Source: Torymus aiolomorphi (lineage: Eukaryota; Arthropoda; Insecta; Hymenoptera; Torymidae). From it: a stretch of 64,000 nucleotides of DNA. The notes under the pieces were generated by a model. That model had not been told where the DNA came from, ran no database searches, and saw only the letters and a list, made by a program, of their open reading frames with translations. The stretch is taken from contig CM070877.1 in NCBI GenBank assembly GCA_036365515.1, positions 57,589,475-57,653,474 on the forward strand. The letters are read 5' to 3'. Position numbers and translations under genes: made by a program. Shown here one piece after another: positions 54,069 to 64,000 of the stretch (positions are counted from its first letter, which is position 1; every line of letters starts with the position of its first letter).

Positions 54069-54494
54069 AGGCCCTGGCAACATAAACGCGTACGACCGCG
54101 TTTGACTGAGTTCGACCGCGGTCAGGCGCACGCGAGCCTTCTACAACCTCACGCAAAAACTGTGCGTGCACGCAAATTTCACTAGATTTCACTAGAATAA
54201 GAAGTGCAACCAACCTTGATTAAAAATAAAAACTTTTTTCTAACCTCAAACAAACAATTCTTGAATGGTTTTCTGGAGACAAAGTGTGGCAATTTTTAGT
54301 CAAGGTTGGTTGCACAACTAGCTCTAGCAAAATCTAGTGAGATTTGCGTGCACGTACAGTTTTTGCGTGAGGTTGTACATGGGGCATCATTGGTTGGAAG
54401 CAGGCTCAGCGCATACGACGACCAATGAGAGAAGCGAGCGCGTGCGCCTGACAGCGGTCGAACGCGGTCGTACGCGTTTATGTGGCCAGAGCCT
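54069..54494. mobile_element. MITE nested in the hAT element, 426 bp
   Basis: Inverted ends AGGCCCTGGCAACATAAACG and CGTTTATGTGGCCAGAGCCT (two to three differences), continuing inward with matches such as CGTACGACCGCG and TTGCGTGAGGTTGT/ACAACCTCACGCAA. Non-coding. Confidence 0.75.
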
Positions 54495-54555
54495 AAATTT
54501 TCGTTATAGCCAGAAAATGCCAGATGGCGCGATGGCGACCTCTTTAAAACTGACG

Positions 54556-54558
<3 letters not shown>

Positions 54559-54652
<94 letters not shown>
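54559..54652. repeat. (CA)n microsatellite
   Basis: Uninterrupted CA run of about 94 bases; the TH and CV repeat frames across it are artefacts. Confidence 0.95.
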
Positions 54653-54653
<1 letters not shown>

Positions 54654-55295
54654 ACTAAACATGACACATACAAACTGTACAATAGATATACTTTGGTACC
54701 CCGGTGGCAGCACGGAAAAACCATGTAACTTCAGTTACATGACGCAGAAATTTTCAATAATTCTTGGATATTACTAATTTAAAATGATAAATGATAAATT
54801 TTCACACTTAAAAATTAAAAAATCATATAATTTGTGTTATTTTATCATAAAAGTACGGAATAGTTGCATTAAATGGTAAATTGCAAAAAAGTGAATCACT
54901 TATGGCGTTTTCCCGTACGGCCACAAACTTAAAACTTAAGCCTAACTTAAAATAATCATATGACCTGTATAACATAAAAAAGAAAAAAACCTTACTAAAA
55001 TGACTTATTTTACAATAAATAATGCAAAATATTCGATTTCTAAAATATTGAGCCATTGAATTCAGAGCTTGTCGTGTAGAGCAAGTGTGCATTTTATGAT
55101 AATAACAATTATTATTAGTATAATGAGCAACGTTAAAATGCAAATATTTTAATTGTAGAATCATTGGATAAATTTTTTGTAGATTAAAATGTTGCATTTA
55201 TATAGTATTTAGATTTTTGGGATAAGTTTCTAATTATTTAGGGTGACCAGATCGCTCGGTTGGCAAACCGCGACGAACAGGTAGGCGAGGGAAGT
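54653..55295. other. hAT interior, AT-rich, no gene
   Basis: No credible frame; the minus-strand ORF at 54823-55197 has no recognised motif. Confidence 0.4.
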
Positions 55296-55795
55296 GAGGT
55301 CCACGCATATATAAGGGAGTCACGTAGATATGCAACAATAAGCAAGACTTATTTAAATAATTTTTAAACCTATGTAGCCGGGGCGGCATATAAGGGAGTC
55401 GAGTTATAGAGGTTAAGAATTTTTGAAATAAAAGTCTTACTTACGTCGCACGTTTACGTAACTCCGTTATATGCGTGGAACACGCGTTCCCCGGCTACTT
55501 GGGTTTAAAAATTATTTAAATAATATTCTTGCTTATTGTTGCATGTCTATATGTAATTCCCTAATATGCGTGAACCTCGCATCTCCCGGCTACTTGGGTT
55601 TAAAAATTATTTAAATAATCGTTTTGGTTATTTTTTCATGTCTACATGACCCCCTTATATTCTTGGACCTCATATCCCCCGTCTACTTGGGTTTAAAAAT
55701 TGTTTAAATAATCGTCGTGATTACTGTTGCACGTCTACGTAATTTCCTTAAATACGTGGACCTCGCATCCCCCGGCTACTTGGGTTTAAAAATTG
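55296..55795. repeat. hAT right subterminal repeats, about 93 bp
   Basis: Four forward units marked by CGGCTACTTGGGTTTAAAAATT at 55492, 55587, 55680 (CGTCTACTTGG) and 55773, with spacings of 95, 93 and 93. One inverted unit lies at 55296-55383 (TTTTTAAACC.ATGTAGCCGG). They stand just inside the right terminal repeat. Confidence 0.85.
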
Positions 55796-55937
55796 AATTG
55801 TAGAAAAACGTTATTAGTTTATAATTATTTGAATTTTCGGCGATTATTTGGGCGATTTTTCTACATTGCATCGGCGACAAACGGCGACTTTTACACGCTC
55901 TGGTGGCGACTTCATATACTTTGATCTGGCAACACTG

Positions 55938-56220
55938 TACAGGAGTACTTTTAGCTATCGCTAGGGTTGGTCCCCTTGGTCCTAATGGAACCAAAATTCA
56001 AGTTCGTGCGCTGATCAATCCTGGATCTCAAATCTCACTTGTTACACAGACTTTGTGTAACTTACTTTCTCTAAATTGTAGAATCAGTCACACGCACATT
56101 CAAGGTATAGGTGAAAAGACAGCTGCCGTGTCTTTCTATACCACCTCATTTTGATTCAACTTATTCTCTAGAAGTTGATTCTATAGTCTTGCCAAGACTA
56201 TCTTCTTATAAGCCCCCCCC
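55938..56220 (+). pseudogene. BEL/Pao protease region, element 2
   Basis: Continues gag across the hAT site: VLLAIARVGPLGPNGTKIQVRALINPGSQISLV. BEL proteases have ALID(S/P)GSQ at the active site; here the catalytic Asp is Asn (ALINPGSQ). A stop follows at about 56152 and a C13 run at 56214-56226 shifts the frame again before the polymerase part. Confidence 0.8.
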
Positions 56221-56226
56221 CCCCTG

Positions 56227-58196
56227 GTAGGTGATATTTCGAACCTCGAATACTTAAGAGGGCTGCAGCTAGCAGACCCCAAGTACTTCGAACCCTCATG
56301 TATCGATATTCTTCTCGGTGCAAGCGCTTATGCGCAAATCATTCAAGGCCAAATTGTTAAGGGTCAAAGCCTTCAGCCGATAGCACTATGCTCTAAATTC
56401 GGTTGGCTCTTAACAGGCAATATTTCCACTTCAGCCCCAGAAATCGGGTCAGACCCTTTCTCTCTTCATTTCTCGAACGAATGTGAGCATGAAGCCAAAC
56501 CCTTGGAGCTCGTACAAGATTTTTGGAGGGCGGAGGAAATAACAGTCGACAAAAAATCTTACTCGCCTGACGAACAAGCATGCGAGGAGTTCTATCAGAA
56601 AACTACTCGTCAAGATGAAACAGGGCAATATATAGTAAGTCTAGCCTGGAAAAGTCGAGACAAGTTGAGTTCTGCTCATCTCGAAAACTCTCATTCTGCC
56701 GCGCTACGCGCACTTAATCATCTCGAAGCAAGCTTCGCTAAAGACGAAAAACTGAAATTAGCTTATACTGAATTCATAAAGGAATACATTGAGTTAGGTC
56801 ACATGTCTCTCTCTTCGAATTTTGATTCATTATCTAACAAATCTCAAGCATTCTTACCACATCATGGGGTGTGGAAGGAAATGAGTACAACTACCAAATT
56901 ACGTACTGTGTTTAATGGCTCGAGTAAATCTAAATCAGGAGTTTCGATCAATGATCTTCTTTACATTGGACCTAATCTTCTTCAAAATCCCGTCGCTTTG
57001 ATCTGTGCTTGGCGTAGGTACAAGATCGCTCTTTCAGCTGACGTGGAGAAAATATTCAGACAAATTGGTGTGGAACAATTTGATCAACCCAATCAGTCGA
57101 TCTTATGGCGTTTTAACAAGAGTGAACCCATTCAAGTTTATCGACTAACCACAGTAACATATGGATTGGCCCGTTCGCCCTTTCTAGCTATACGCACACT
57201 CTTGAGACTAGCCGAAGATTGTGGCAAAACTTATCCGATCGCTGCTGAAGCTGTTCGCTCAGACATGTATTCTGATAATGTGCTATCGGGTGCACATTCG
57301 TTAGAAGAAGCTTTACTTAAACAAGAGGAGTTAATCCAACTCTTTAAACAAGGTCATCTTAATCTTCGTAAGTGGACTTCAAATAATGCTGAAGTACTCA
57401 CGGCTTTACCGTCGCATATGTTAGCTGCAGATTCAATCGTTTTATTTGCCTCCGAAGCATCTGTACCAATTCTAGGTATAGATTGGCAACCTAACACAGA
57501 CTACTTTAGTTTTCATATCGAAGATGCTCCTTCTAACTCGCCCTTTACCAAACGCACCATTCTTTCAAGAATTGCTCGAATCTTCGATCCCATGGGATCG
57601 TTGGCTCCTGTTGTAATAACCGCAAAGGTTATTATGCAGTCTCTGTGGATTCTAACGGTTAGTTGGGATAAAGAACATCCTCTCGATATCTCCAATCGGT
57701 GGCAGTCTTGGTTGCAAGAACTTCAATATATAAGTCACATCAGAATCCCACATTGGAGTGGATACACTCTACAATGCTAATTTCTGGAAATCCACGGATT
57801 CGCAGACGCATCTAAGTTTGCGTATGGTGCAGTAGTCTACCTGCGCTTAATCCGTACACAAGAAGTGATCGTCACTCTTCAAGTGGCTAAAATGCGAGTA
57901 GCTCCACGTAAGACGCTAAGCATACCTCGTTTAGAATTTTGCGCAGCGTTACTACTAGCTCGCCTCGTTCAAATGTTTGTCGAAGCTTTCCCAATAAAGG
58001 TTGAGAGTGTTCATCTTTGGTAAGATTCAGCGGATGTGCTTTTTTGGCTGAAAGACCACCCTTCAAGATGGGGTGTTTTCGTGGCTAATAGGTGCTCAGA
58101 GATTCACACTCTTCTGCCCGATGCATATTGGCATCATGTCAGATCAGCAGATAACCCCGCTGATGTCATACACGAGGAATTGAGCCCTCAAAATTA
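56227..58196 (+). pseudogene. BEL/Pao reverse transcriptase and RNase H, element 2
   Basis: Open for more than 500 codons to 57780. Before the polymerase: LGWLLTG-type (FGWLLTGNIS), EEFYQKTTR, GQYIVSL. Polymerase: AFLPHHGVWKE, LRTVFNGSSKSKSG, SINDLLYIGPNLLQNPV, ALSADVEKIFRQIGV (first Asp kept), TYGLARSPFLAIRTL, and DMYSDNVLSG where the family has (D)(V)YVDDIL.G, so the second Asp of the pair is Asn. LGIDWQPNTDYFSF and RIFDPMGSLAPVVI follow. After a stop at 57778 RNase H reads [34 protein letters not shown], with another stop at 58021 and 58194. Confidence 0.9.
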
Positions 58197-58397
58197 GCCT
58201 CGCATAATCTCTGGTGGAAAGGTCCCGTTTGGCTTTCTGACAGCGTTGAACCATGGACAAGGTCTCATGACGAGCTCAACTTTACCGTTAATAGTTTTAA
58301 TCTGCAACCTAGTTACACTCTAGTCGCTAGTAAGAGCACCCCACATTCTGTTGAGAACACTCCAGAAGTTTGGAGTCTTATTAATGAGTACTCTTCA

Positions 58398-59273
58398 TTG
58401 AATAAATTGTTACGAATGGTTTCGTACTGTTTTAGATTCATTAATCGAATCTGTACCAAAGTAGTGCGTACGACATCTTCAAATTCCGACGTTAGGCCTC
58501 TTTCTGTCGTTCAATCCCTACTATGCCATCACACTCCAATTTCCAAGGAGGTTAGTGCTAGTGAGATTGGAAATACTAAATTGTGTTTGATCCACTTAAT
58601 TCAGACAGCCTATTTTAAGCCTAAATTTCAACGACTATCTAGCAGAGGAAAACTTTCGTCTAAGAGCACTCTTTTACCACTAAACCCCATGATACAAAAT
58701 CATTTGCTCAGGGTGGGCGGCCGCCTCTCTCATTCGCTGCTCGAAGAAGACGCTAAGCATCCTCTTATTTTATCTGCTAAGTGTCATTTCACTACGTTGA
58801 TAATTCAGGATGCTCATCAGCGTACTCTTCATGGCGGGGTTCAATTGACACTTGCCATACTCAGACGTCAGTATTGGATAATTAAAGGACGATCTGAAGT
58901 CAAGAAAGTCATTAGAACTTGCCTTGCATGCTCACGCCATGCCGCTCGAGTGCCAACTCAATTAATGGGTGAGTTGCCAAAGGCTAGAGTGTGCCCCTCT
59001 TCGCCATTCGAGTGTTCAGGCGTCGATTACGCCGGCCTCATTCAGCTTCGTCTTACTAAGACTAGGGGAAAAGGCACCATGAAAGGTTACATAGCCATCT
59101 TCATTTGTATGGCCACCAGAGCCGTACACATCGAGGTTGTCGACAATTACTCTAGTGAAGCGTTCTTCGCTGCTTTCCATCAATTTACCGCTCGTAGAGG
59201 TCGTTGCAAAAAACTGTACTCTGACTGTTGCATTACAACTATTGGAAATCGTAACGCAATTGAAAGTTGTTAA
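58398..59273 (+). pseudogene. BEL/Pao integrase, element 2 (3' truncated)
   Basis: Zinc-binding part: HPLILSAKCHFTTLIIQDAHQ, LHGGVQLTLAILRRQYWI, CLACSRHAA. Catalytic core: FECSGVDYAGLIQL (first Asp), IFICMATRAVHIEVV and KKLYSDCCITTIGN (second Asp). The frame ends soon after, before the catalytic Glu region (family: PHFGG.WEA). The DUF5641 tail and 3' LTR were not found, so the element appears truncated near 59275. Confidence 0.85.
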
Positions 59274-59559
59274 ATTTATTCGATTGGATCCCCTAAGAAT
59301 ATTTGTTCATTCTTACCTGAAAGGAACTCCAAACCTATCTTGGTCATCCTTACTCTCCCATACGAGTAAGGCTGCGGTTAACCTCGTGTGTATGTTAATC
59401 TCGAAATATTTATTTACCAGAGTAAGTACAAATGGTAAGCACATGTTTACATTATACAGGATGTATAATCCGGCAGAGGAATTGTTTTCCTGTTCGCTGG
59501 TCCGGTATTCTTAAATCTAACTTAACCTAAGATTCTAGATAGAAATATAAGTTTTGTAA
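59274..59559. other. no gene recognised
   Basis: Junction zone between the truncated BEL element and the next non-LTR element. The frame 59137-59514 has no motif. Confidence 0.35.
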
Positions 59560-59639
59560 CAAAATATAATATAATATAACAAATGTGATTAAACTTTTCA
59601 ATATAAAAATATCTAGGTTGCTTTTATTTCTAAATGTTT

Positions 59640-62500
59640 CTAAATGTTTTCTTTTACCCATTTCTTTAGCTTCCTTTTTTTACTATGTATGCTACTAATG
59701 GTCTTTAAATCGTTGGGTAAGCGATTGAATATCATTATTACTCTAATAAAACTGTTTTTAATGCTAATGGTTTTGAGCCTTTTAGGAATCTGAATACTTT
59801 TATTTCTTGTAGTTTTATTGGAGCTAAGGTATATTAACTTTAATTCATTGTAATGATAATCTAGTGATTCATACTCGAAAATTTGATCTAAGTACATAGG
59901 ATTTTTATTAGTGATAAATTTATTTTTATTAACTATTTTTAGTAATCTGATTTGTAGTCTTTTGAGCAAATTGATACTGTCCGCATACGCACCTCCCCAG
60001 GCTATTATACCGTAGGAAACGACACTGTGGAAAAAGGCATAGTATACCATACGTAAGCAGTCTGTTGACATAATCTTCGTTAGTTTATAAAACATGAAAA
60101 TGAGATATTTAGTTTTGTTGTACACGTAAACAATGTTTTCGTTTCATCTCATGGTACTGTCAAAGACTATACCTAGATATTTGGTACTTTCTACTCTTTT
60201 GAGTTTTGTATTATTAATATTGATGTTTAAGTTTTTCTGAGTGCTATCACTTTGACTACCAAATTCCATATACACTGTTTTATCAGTGTTTAACGAGAGT
60301 TTATTCAGAGCTAACCATTTAGATATTTTTCGTAAAAAGTCATTCATTTTTTACTCTACTTCATGCCATGTTTTAGCTCTTGAAATAACAGCAGTGTCAT
60401 CAGCATACGATATGATTGTGTCTTCAGGCATGTCTAATAATAAGTCGTTGATGTACAGTATAAATAGTAACGGTCCCAATATAGTACCCTGTGGGATTCC
60501 CGTTGTTACTGATTCAAATTGGCTGGTTTTGTTGTTTAATTTCACTCTTTGCTGTCTATTAGTGAGGTAGCTTTTTAATAGATTATAAGCATTTCCTCTT
60601 ATTCCATAATTATACAATTTATCAAGTAGGATTTGATGATGTACAGTGTCAAATGCTTTAGCTAGGTCTAGGTAAGTTATCGCAATAGGAGTGCTAGTGT
60701 CAATGTTGTTGTATATCATATTGGATAATTGAAATAGTGCGTCTTTAGTACTTCTATTTTTCCTGAAACCATATTGATTTTTTGTTAGCAGATCGCATGC
60801 ATTGATAAAGTTAGTAATTCTATTGTGTATAATTTTTTCAATAATTTTTGCAATATTTGATATTAGCGAAATAGGTCTGTAATTGGTAGGGATATGTTTT
60901 TCTTTAGCTTTGTGTATTGGTATTACTTCCGCTATTTTTAAAGCATCTGGCCACGTTGCCTTTTCGATACATAGATTACAAATGTGAACAAGTTGATCAA
61001 CTATGTGGACACTTAGAGTTTTTAATGTTTTTGTGTTGATATTACCAATTCCACCTTTTTTATTGTCCATGTTGTTAATAATATTTAAGACTTCAATATG
61101 GTTTGTTGGAGTAATAAAAATACTTTTTCTGTTCATTGGTGGGAGTTTTATTTTCTCATTTCTTGGCTGCATTATTTTAGCACTTATCTTTTTTCCTATT
61201 TCGCAAAAAAATTTGTTCAAGTGTTCAGCCATATCTGCTGAATCCGTGATTTTAACACTATTATCCATTATATATTTAATGTTTTTGTTTCTTTTGCTAT
61301 TTTTCCCAAGTTTTTGATTCAATACGTTCCACAAACTCTTTGAGTTTTTCATCTTTGCCTGTATCTGCTCTCTGTCAAATGACTCTTTGGCTTTATTTAT
61401 AATTTTCTTTAATATTAAGTTAAACTTTCTATAATTCTCTCTTTTCTTTGGATTATTTGGATCTTTTTTCCATAATTTGTAAAGTTTCTCTTTGGTTACG
61501 CAAGATTTAATTATAGCAGAGGTTATCCAATTTTTTCTTGGATACAGTATATTCTTTTACATTCTTCTTTCGAATATTGTGCTTTACTTAGACAAATTTT
61601 TATTTTACTGACTAGGTTATTTAGTGCTAAATTTGGCTCATTAATTAACAACAATTCTGACCAGTTAATTAATTTAGCTTAAGTCCTAAGTTTGTTATAA
61701 TTTATACGATTCATTGCATGAAATTCTTTTGTCGCTCTTATCTTATTTATGGACATGAAAATCGGAAAATGATCATTAAGCGGAATTTTTAAAATGAAAG
61801 TTTTATAGTTAATTTTATCTAGCTTAATAAAAATATTGTCTATGCATGTTCCTGAATTGTTATTTCTATCAGATGGTCTGGTAATATTTCGAAAGCCTGG
61901 GCAGTAACCATGCTCTAATAAAATATGCAAAAATTCTTGGTTGATTGATTCATGATTAGAAATATCAAAGTTAAAGTCCCCTGTTATGAGGTTATTTTTA
62001 TATTTACTGTTATTATTTATCAAGTTCTTGAGTATTAATAGAAATTCTGACTTACTAATGTCGTGTGATCTATACAGGGCGGATATCATAATTTCGTTAT
62101 TATTTTCAATTGTAATTTTAGAGTTAATTATTTTGCGGTTATTTATAGTTAATACTTCTGTCGTATCAGTTAAGTAGTTGCTTACGTAAATCACCAGTCC
62201 ATCTGATATATTAATTTTACTGTTATTGTAGTACATATTGTACACCGGTATACTAAAATATTCGTAATGCTCCAAATTCCATGTTTCAGTGCACACAATA
62301 ATACAAGGTTTTATCACTAGACTCTTCAGGAATACTAATAGTTTATGAAAGTTCGCATTTAAACTCCTTATATTTACGTTTAAAATTACTTCCTTTTCAA
62401 AAGCCATACATCTATTTAGTTCACTAAGATCATCGCAATTATAGTCAGTGTTAATTATTTCATTCTGTAAGTCCTCAATTAGATTAAAGTTATTTTCCAT
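59640..62500 (-). pseudogene. non-LTR ORF2: endonuclease and reverse transcriptase (AT-rich family)
   Basis: Starts MENNFNLIEDLQNEI. Endonuclease: ILNVNIRSLNANF, CIIVCTETWN (Glu), SALYRSHD, ITGDFNFDI (GDFN), IPLNDHFPIFM. A broken stretch 61353-61678 follows. Reverse transcriptase: NYRPISLISNIAKIIEK, YLDLAKAFDTVHHQ, GIPQGTILGPLLFILYIND, ISYADDTAVIS (intact YADD). After a stop at 60348 the thumb follows (NKLSLNTDKT, TKYLGIVFD), then a stop at 60141 and a C-terminal part with SYGIIAWGG and FNRLPNDLK. No RNase H. Clade is uncertain between CR1 and Jockey. Confidence 0.88.
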
Positions 62501-63972
62501 GTAAGTTTGCAGTGGTAGCTTTAGATATCCCTGGTATCGCTGGCAGTGATGAGCGCTGTGAGCCTGTCGAATCGCTGCTTGTTCTTATTACTCTTCTTGG
62601 TGTTATCGATTGTTGATTTATTGCGCGATCTACCTTACCAAAATACCGTTGGAAGGTAGGTTGGACAGGGTAATCAGTCATTTCTATGTATTTTTTAATT
62701 TTGGATTTTAATATTTCACATAGATCACTGTCGATTGCACAATTGTTTGAATTATAATTAGTTTTAAATTTTTCATTGCAAAAAACACAGTTCGGACATT
62801 TCATAATTTCACTAGTACACTTTGAGGTTATGTGATTTCCATTGCACTTAGAACACGTGTCTTTATTCTTGCATTTTTTACTGTTATGCCCAAATCTTGA
62901 ACATTTATTGCAAGGATAAGAATTTATAATATCGAATACTCTACAACTCTGATAACCAATAAATAATCTGCTCTTGTTGTCTCTGATATGTTTATAAATA
63001 TCCGATGTTACCTCAATTATTGCACTGTTGGTGCCTGTTTTTGTATTGGTATATACATAAAGTACTTTACACTTGTTTCCCATATTGTTAAAAATTCTTA
63101 GGTTGATATCTTGTTCAATTACTTCTTCATCTTCGAGAGTCTTATCGATATTTATTACTTTTAGTTTAGGTTTATTGATTTTTTCCTTTTCAATTTTAAT
63201 GTCACTGTTCAGTAAATTGTTCAGAGTATTTTCAATTGTATTAATGCTATTTTCATTAGTCCAATTAATTATCACTGTGTCTTTGTTCTTGCACGCTACA
63301 CTTTTTGTTTGTATTGTTTTATTTAGAGTTAGTTGTTGATTTACTATTTTTTCAATGTCGGTTGTATCTTTGCTGTTAGTTTTTTTTTATTATTAGTTTA
63401 GGTATTCTTTTACTCTTTGGTTCTATATTAGCTGTTATTTCTGCGAAAGTCTTGATCTTATTGTTGTTATTGTTATTACCCTGCTTTTCTTTCGTAAGCA
63501 ATTCATTTAATATTCTATTTTTGTCTTGTAATTCACTATTTAGTTGTTTCAACAATTGAATTTCAATTCTTAAGGATTGTGTTTCATTGTAGTCTTGGAA
63601 CACAGTTTCATTAAGTCCTTTGTTCTTGTCCTTGTCATTGTCCTTTTCAAGATCAATTTCACTAATAATTTCTTGTTTAATTTGTTCTTTTGTGAATAAT
63701 TTAACTTGAGCTATTAATTCTTTAGCTTCTCTGCGCAAGGTACCATATGGCAAGTTTGAGGTTAGAGCTACGTTGGCATGGTCTTGGCAGATTATAAGTG
63801 TGTTGCTAATGAATTTAACAGGGCAACCGGCGTTATATTTTGTTACTATCTCCTTTGTGTGAAATACGTTTTCACAAAAAAGACACAAAACCGCTCCAAC
63901 TTGTAGTGTTGGATGACACTTATAGAATTTAGTAAGCGAGTCGTCGGGAGGCTTCTTCCCTCCCGGCGCCAT
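62490..63972 (-). pseudogene. non-LTR ORF1 with CCHC knuckles (AT-rich family)
   Basis: Starts MAPGGKKPPDDSLTK with a finger (CLFCENVFH, later CQDH), then a coiled-coil-like region (LRIEIQLLKQLNSELQDKN) and an Asn run. At A9 (63369-63377) the frame ends as LIIKKN; shifted by one base the match continues into MIINWTNENS and the nucleic-acid-binding half with CNKCSRFGHNSKKC and CSKCNGNHITSKC knuckles. The stop TAA at 62490-62492 overlaps the ORF2 start: ATGGAAAATAA holds both. About 490 codons in total. Confidence 0.85.
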
Positions 63973-64000
63973 GATGGCAACTCAAAGACTTTTTGAATAT

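Larger units (their letters stand above)
52662..55937 (-). mobile_element. hAT-type transposon, non-autonomous, 3276 bp
   Basis: Perfect 14 bp terminal inverted repeats CAGTGTTGCCAGAT...ATCTGGCAACACTG, flanked by an 8 bp direct duplication TACAGGAG (52654-52661 and 55938-55945). Both features are hallmarks of the hAT superfamily. Inside: left subterminal 60 bp repeats, a BED-finger fragment on the minus strand, a nested MITE (54069-54494), a (CA)n run and right subterminal 93 bp repeats. No DDE transposase body was found, so it depended on another copy. Confidence 0.92.
59560..64000 (-). mobile_element. CR1/Jockey-like non-LTR retrotransposon
   Basis: Minus-strand element with ORF1 63972-62490 and ORF2 62500-59640. 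On the sense strand the 3' end runs into TATTA-type repeats at about 59565-59580. The 5' UTR is cut by the window end. AT-rich, unlike the other non-LTR elements here, so a separate family. Confidence 0.8.

Noticed and set aside
54296..54777. Frames with long CV or TH repeats
   Set aside because: Translations of the CA microsatellite.

Overview
The window looks like a transposon-dense stretch of an insect-type nuclear genome: AT-rich intergenic DNA, intron splice signals, many eukaryotic mobile element families (Penelope-like, CR1/Jockey-type and LOA-type non-LTR, Copia, BEL/Pao, mariner, DUF4817/Tc-like, hAT, foldback MITEs), dinucleotide microsatellites, and only one exon that reads as an ordinary host gene. 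The mix (DUF4817 transposon, LOA element, Copia with an internal initiator-Met type primer site) suggests an arthropod, probably an insect; a hymenopteran is my guess, not something the sequence proves. No rRNA, tRNA, CRISPR or prokaryotic operon was seen.

Layout. 1-735: Penelope-like reverse transcriptase fragment cut by a mariner (about 729-1822). 1924-4603: a DUF4817-type DNA transposon whose two ~0.75 kb inverted arms both carry the 3' part of the transposase. 5563-12461: an LTR (TGTAACGG...CCGTTACA) split by a non-LTR retrotransposon (5961-11692) that has a 5' inversion. 12468-14025: a second solo LTR (TGTCACGG...CCGTGACA) holding a 139 bp palindromic MITE. 16007-29618: one complete but decayed Copia element with 295 bp LTRs and a perfect 5 bp target duplication (GTATT); a second copy of the same non-LTR family (16825-22430) and a foldback MITE (25131-25652) sit inside it. 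31106-34374: Penelope-like element with reverse transcriptase, GIY-YIG nuclease, pseudo-LTRs and a hammerhead-like motif. 34906-37944: decayed BEL/Pao element. 39384-40799: last exon of a BTB/POZ protein of the BTBD17 type, the only probable host gene. 41261-44735: foldback elements and several tandem repeat arrays, one with covarying hairpins. 44930-49843: LOA-like non-LTR element on the minus strand. 51249-59273: BEL/Pao element split exactly by a 3276 bp hAT-type transposon (8 bp target duplication) which itself holds a MITE and a two-exon BED-finger fragment. 59560-63972: CR1/Jockey-like non-LTR element on the minus strand.

How it fits together: nearly every coding region is a self-mobilising element broken by stops, frameshifts or later insertions, so the region records layered insertions and not a pathway. 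The most unusual signals are the 5'-inverted retrocopy, a pair of TATA-box plus 39-codon mini-ORFs inside the Copia element, strand-specific over-representation of GCGA(C/G)(A/T)G in the Copia and of ACTCA in the first BEL element, compensatory changes in a repeated hairpin, and the inverted transposon with duplicated transposase ends.
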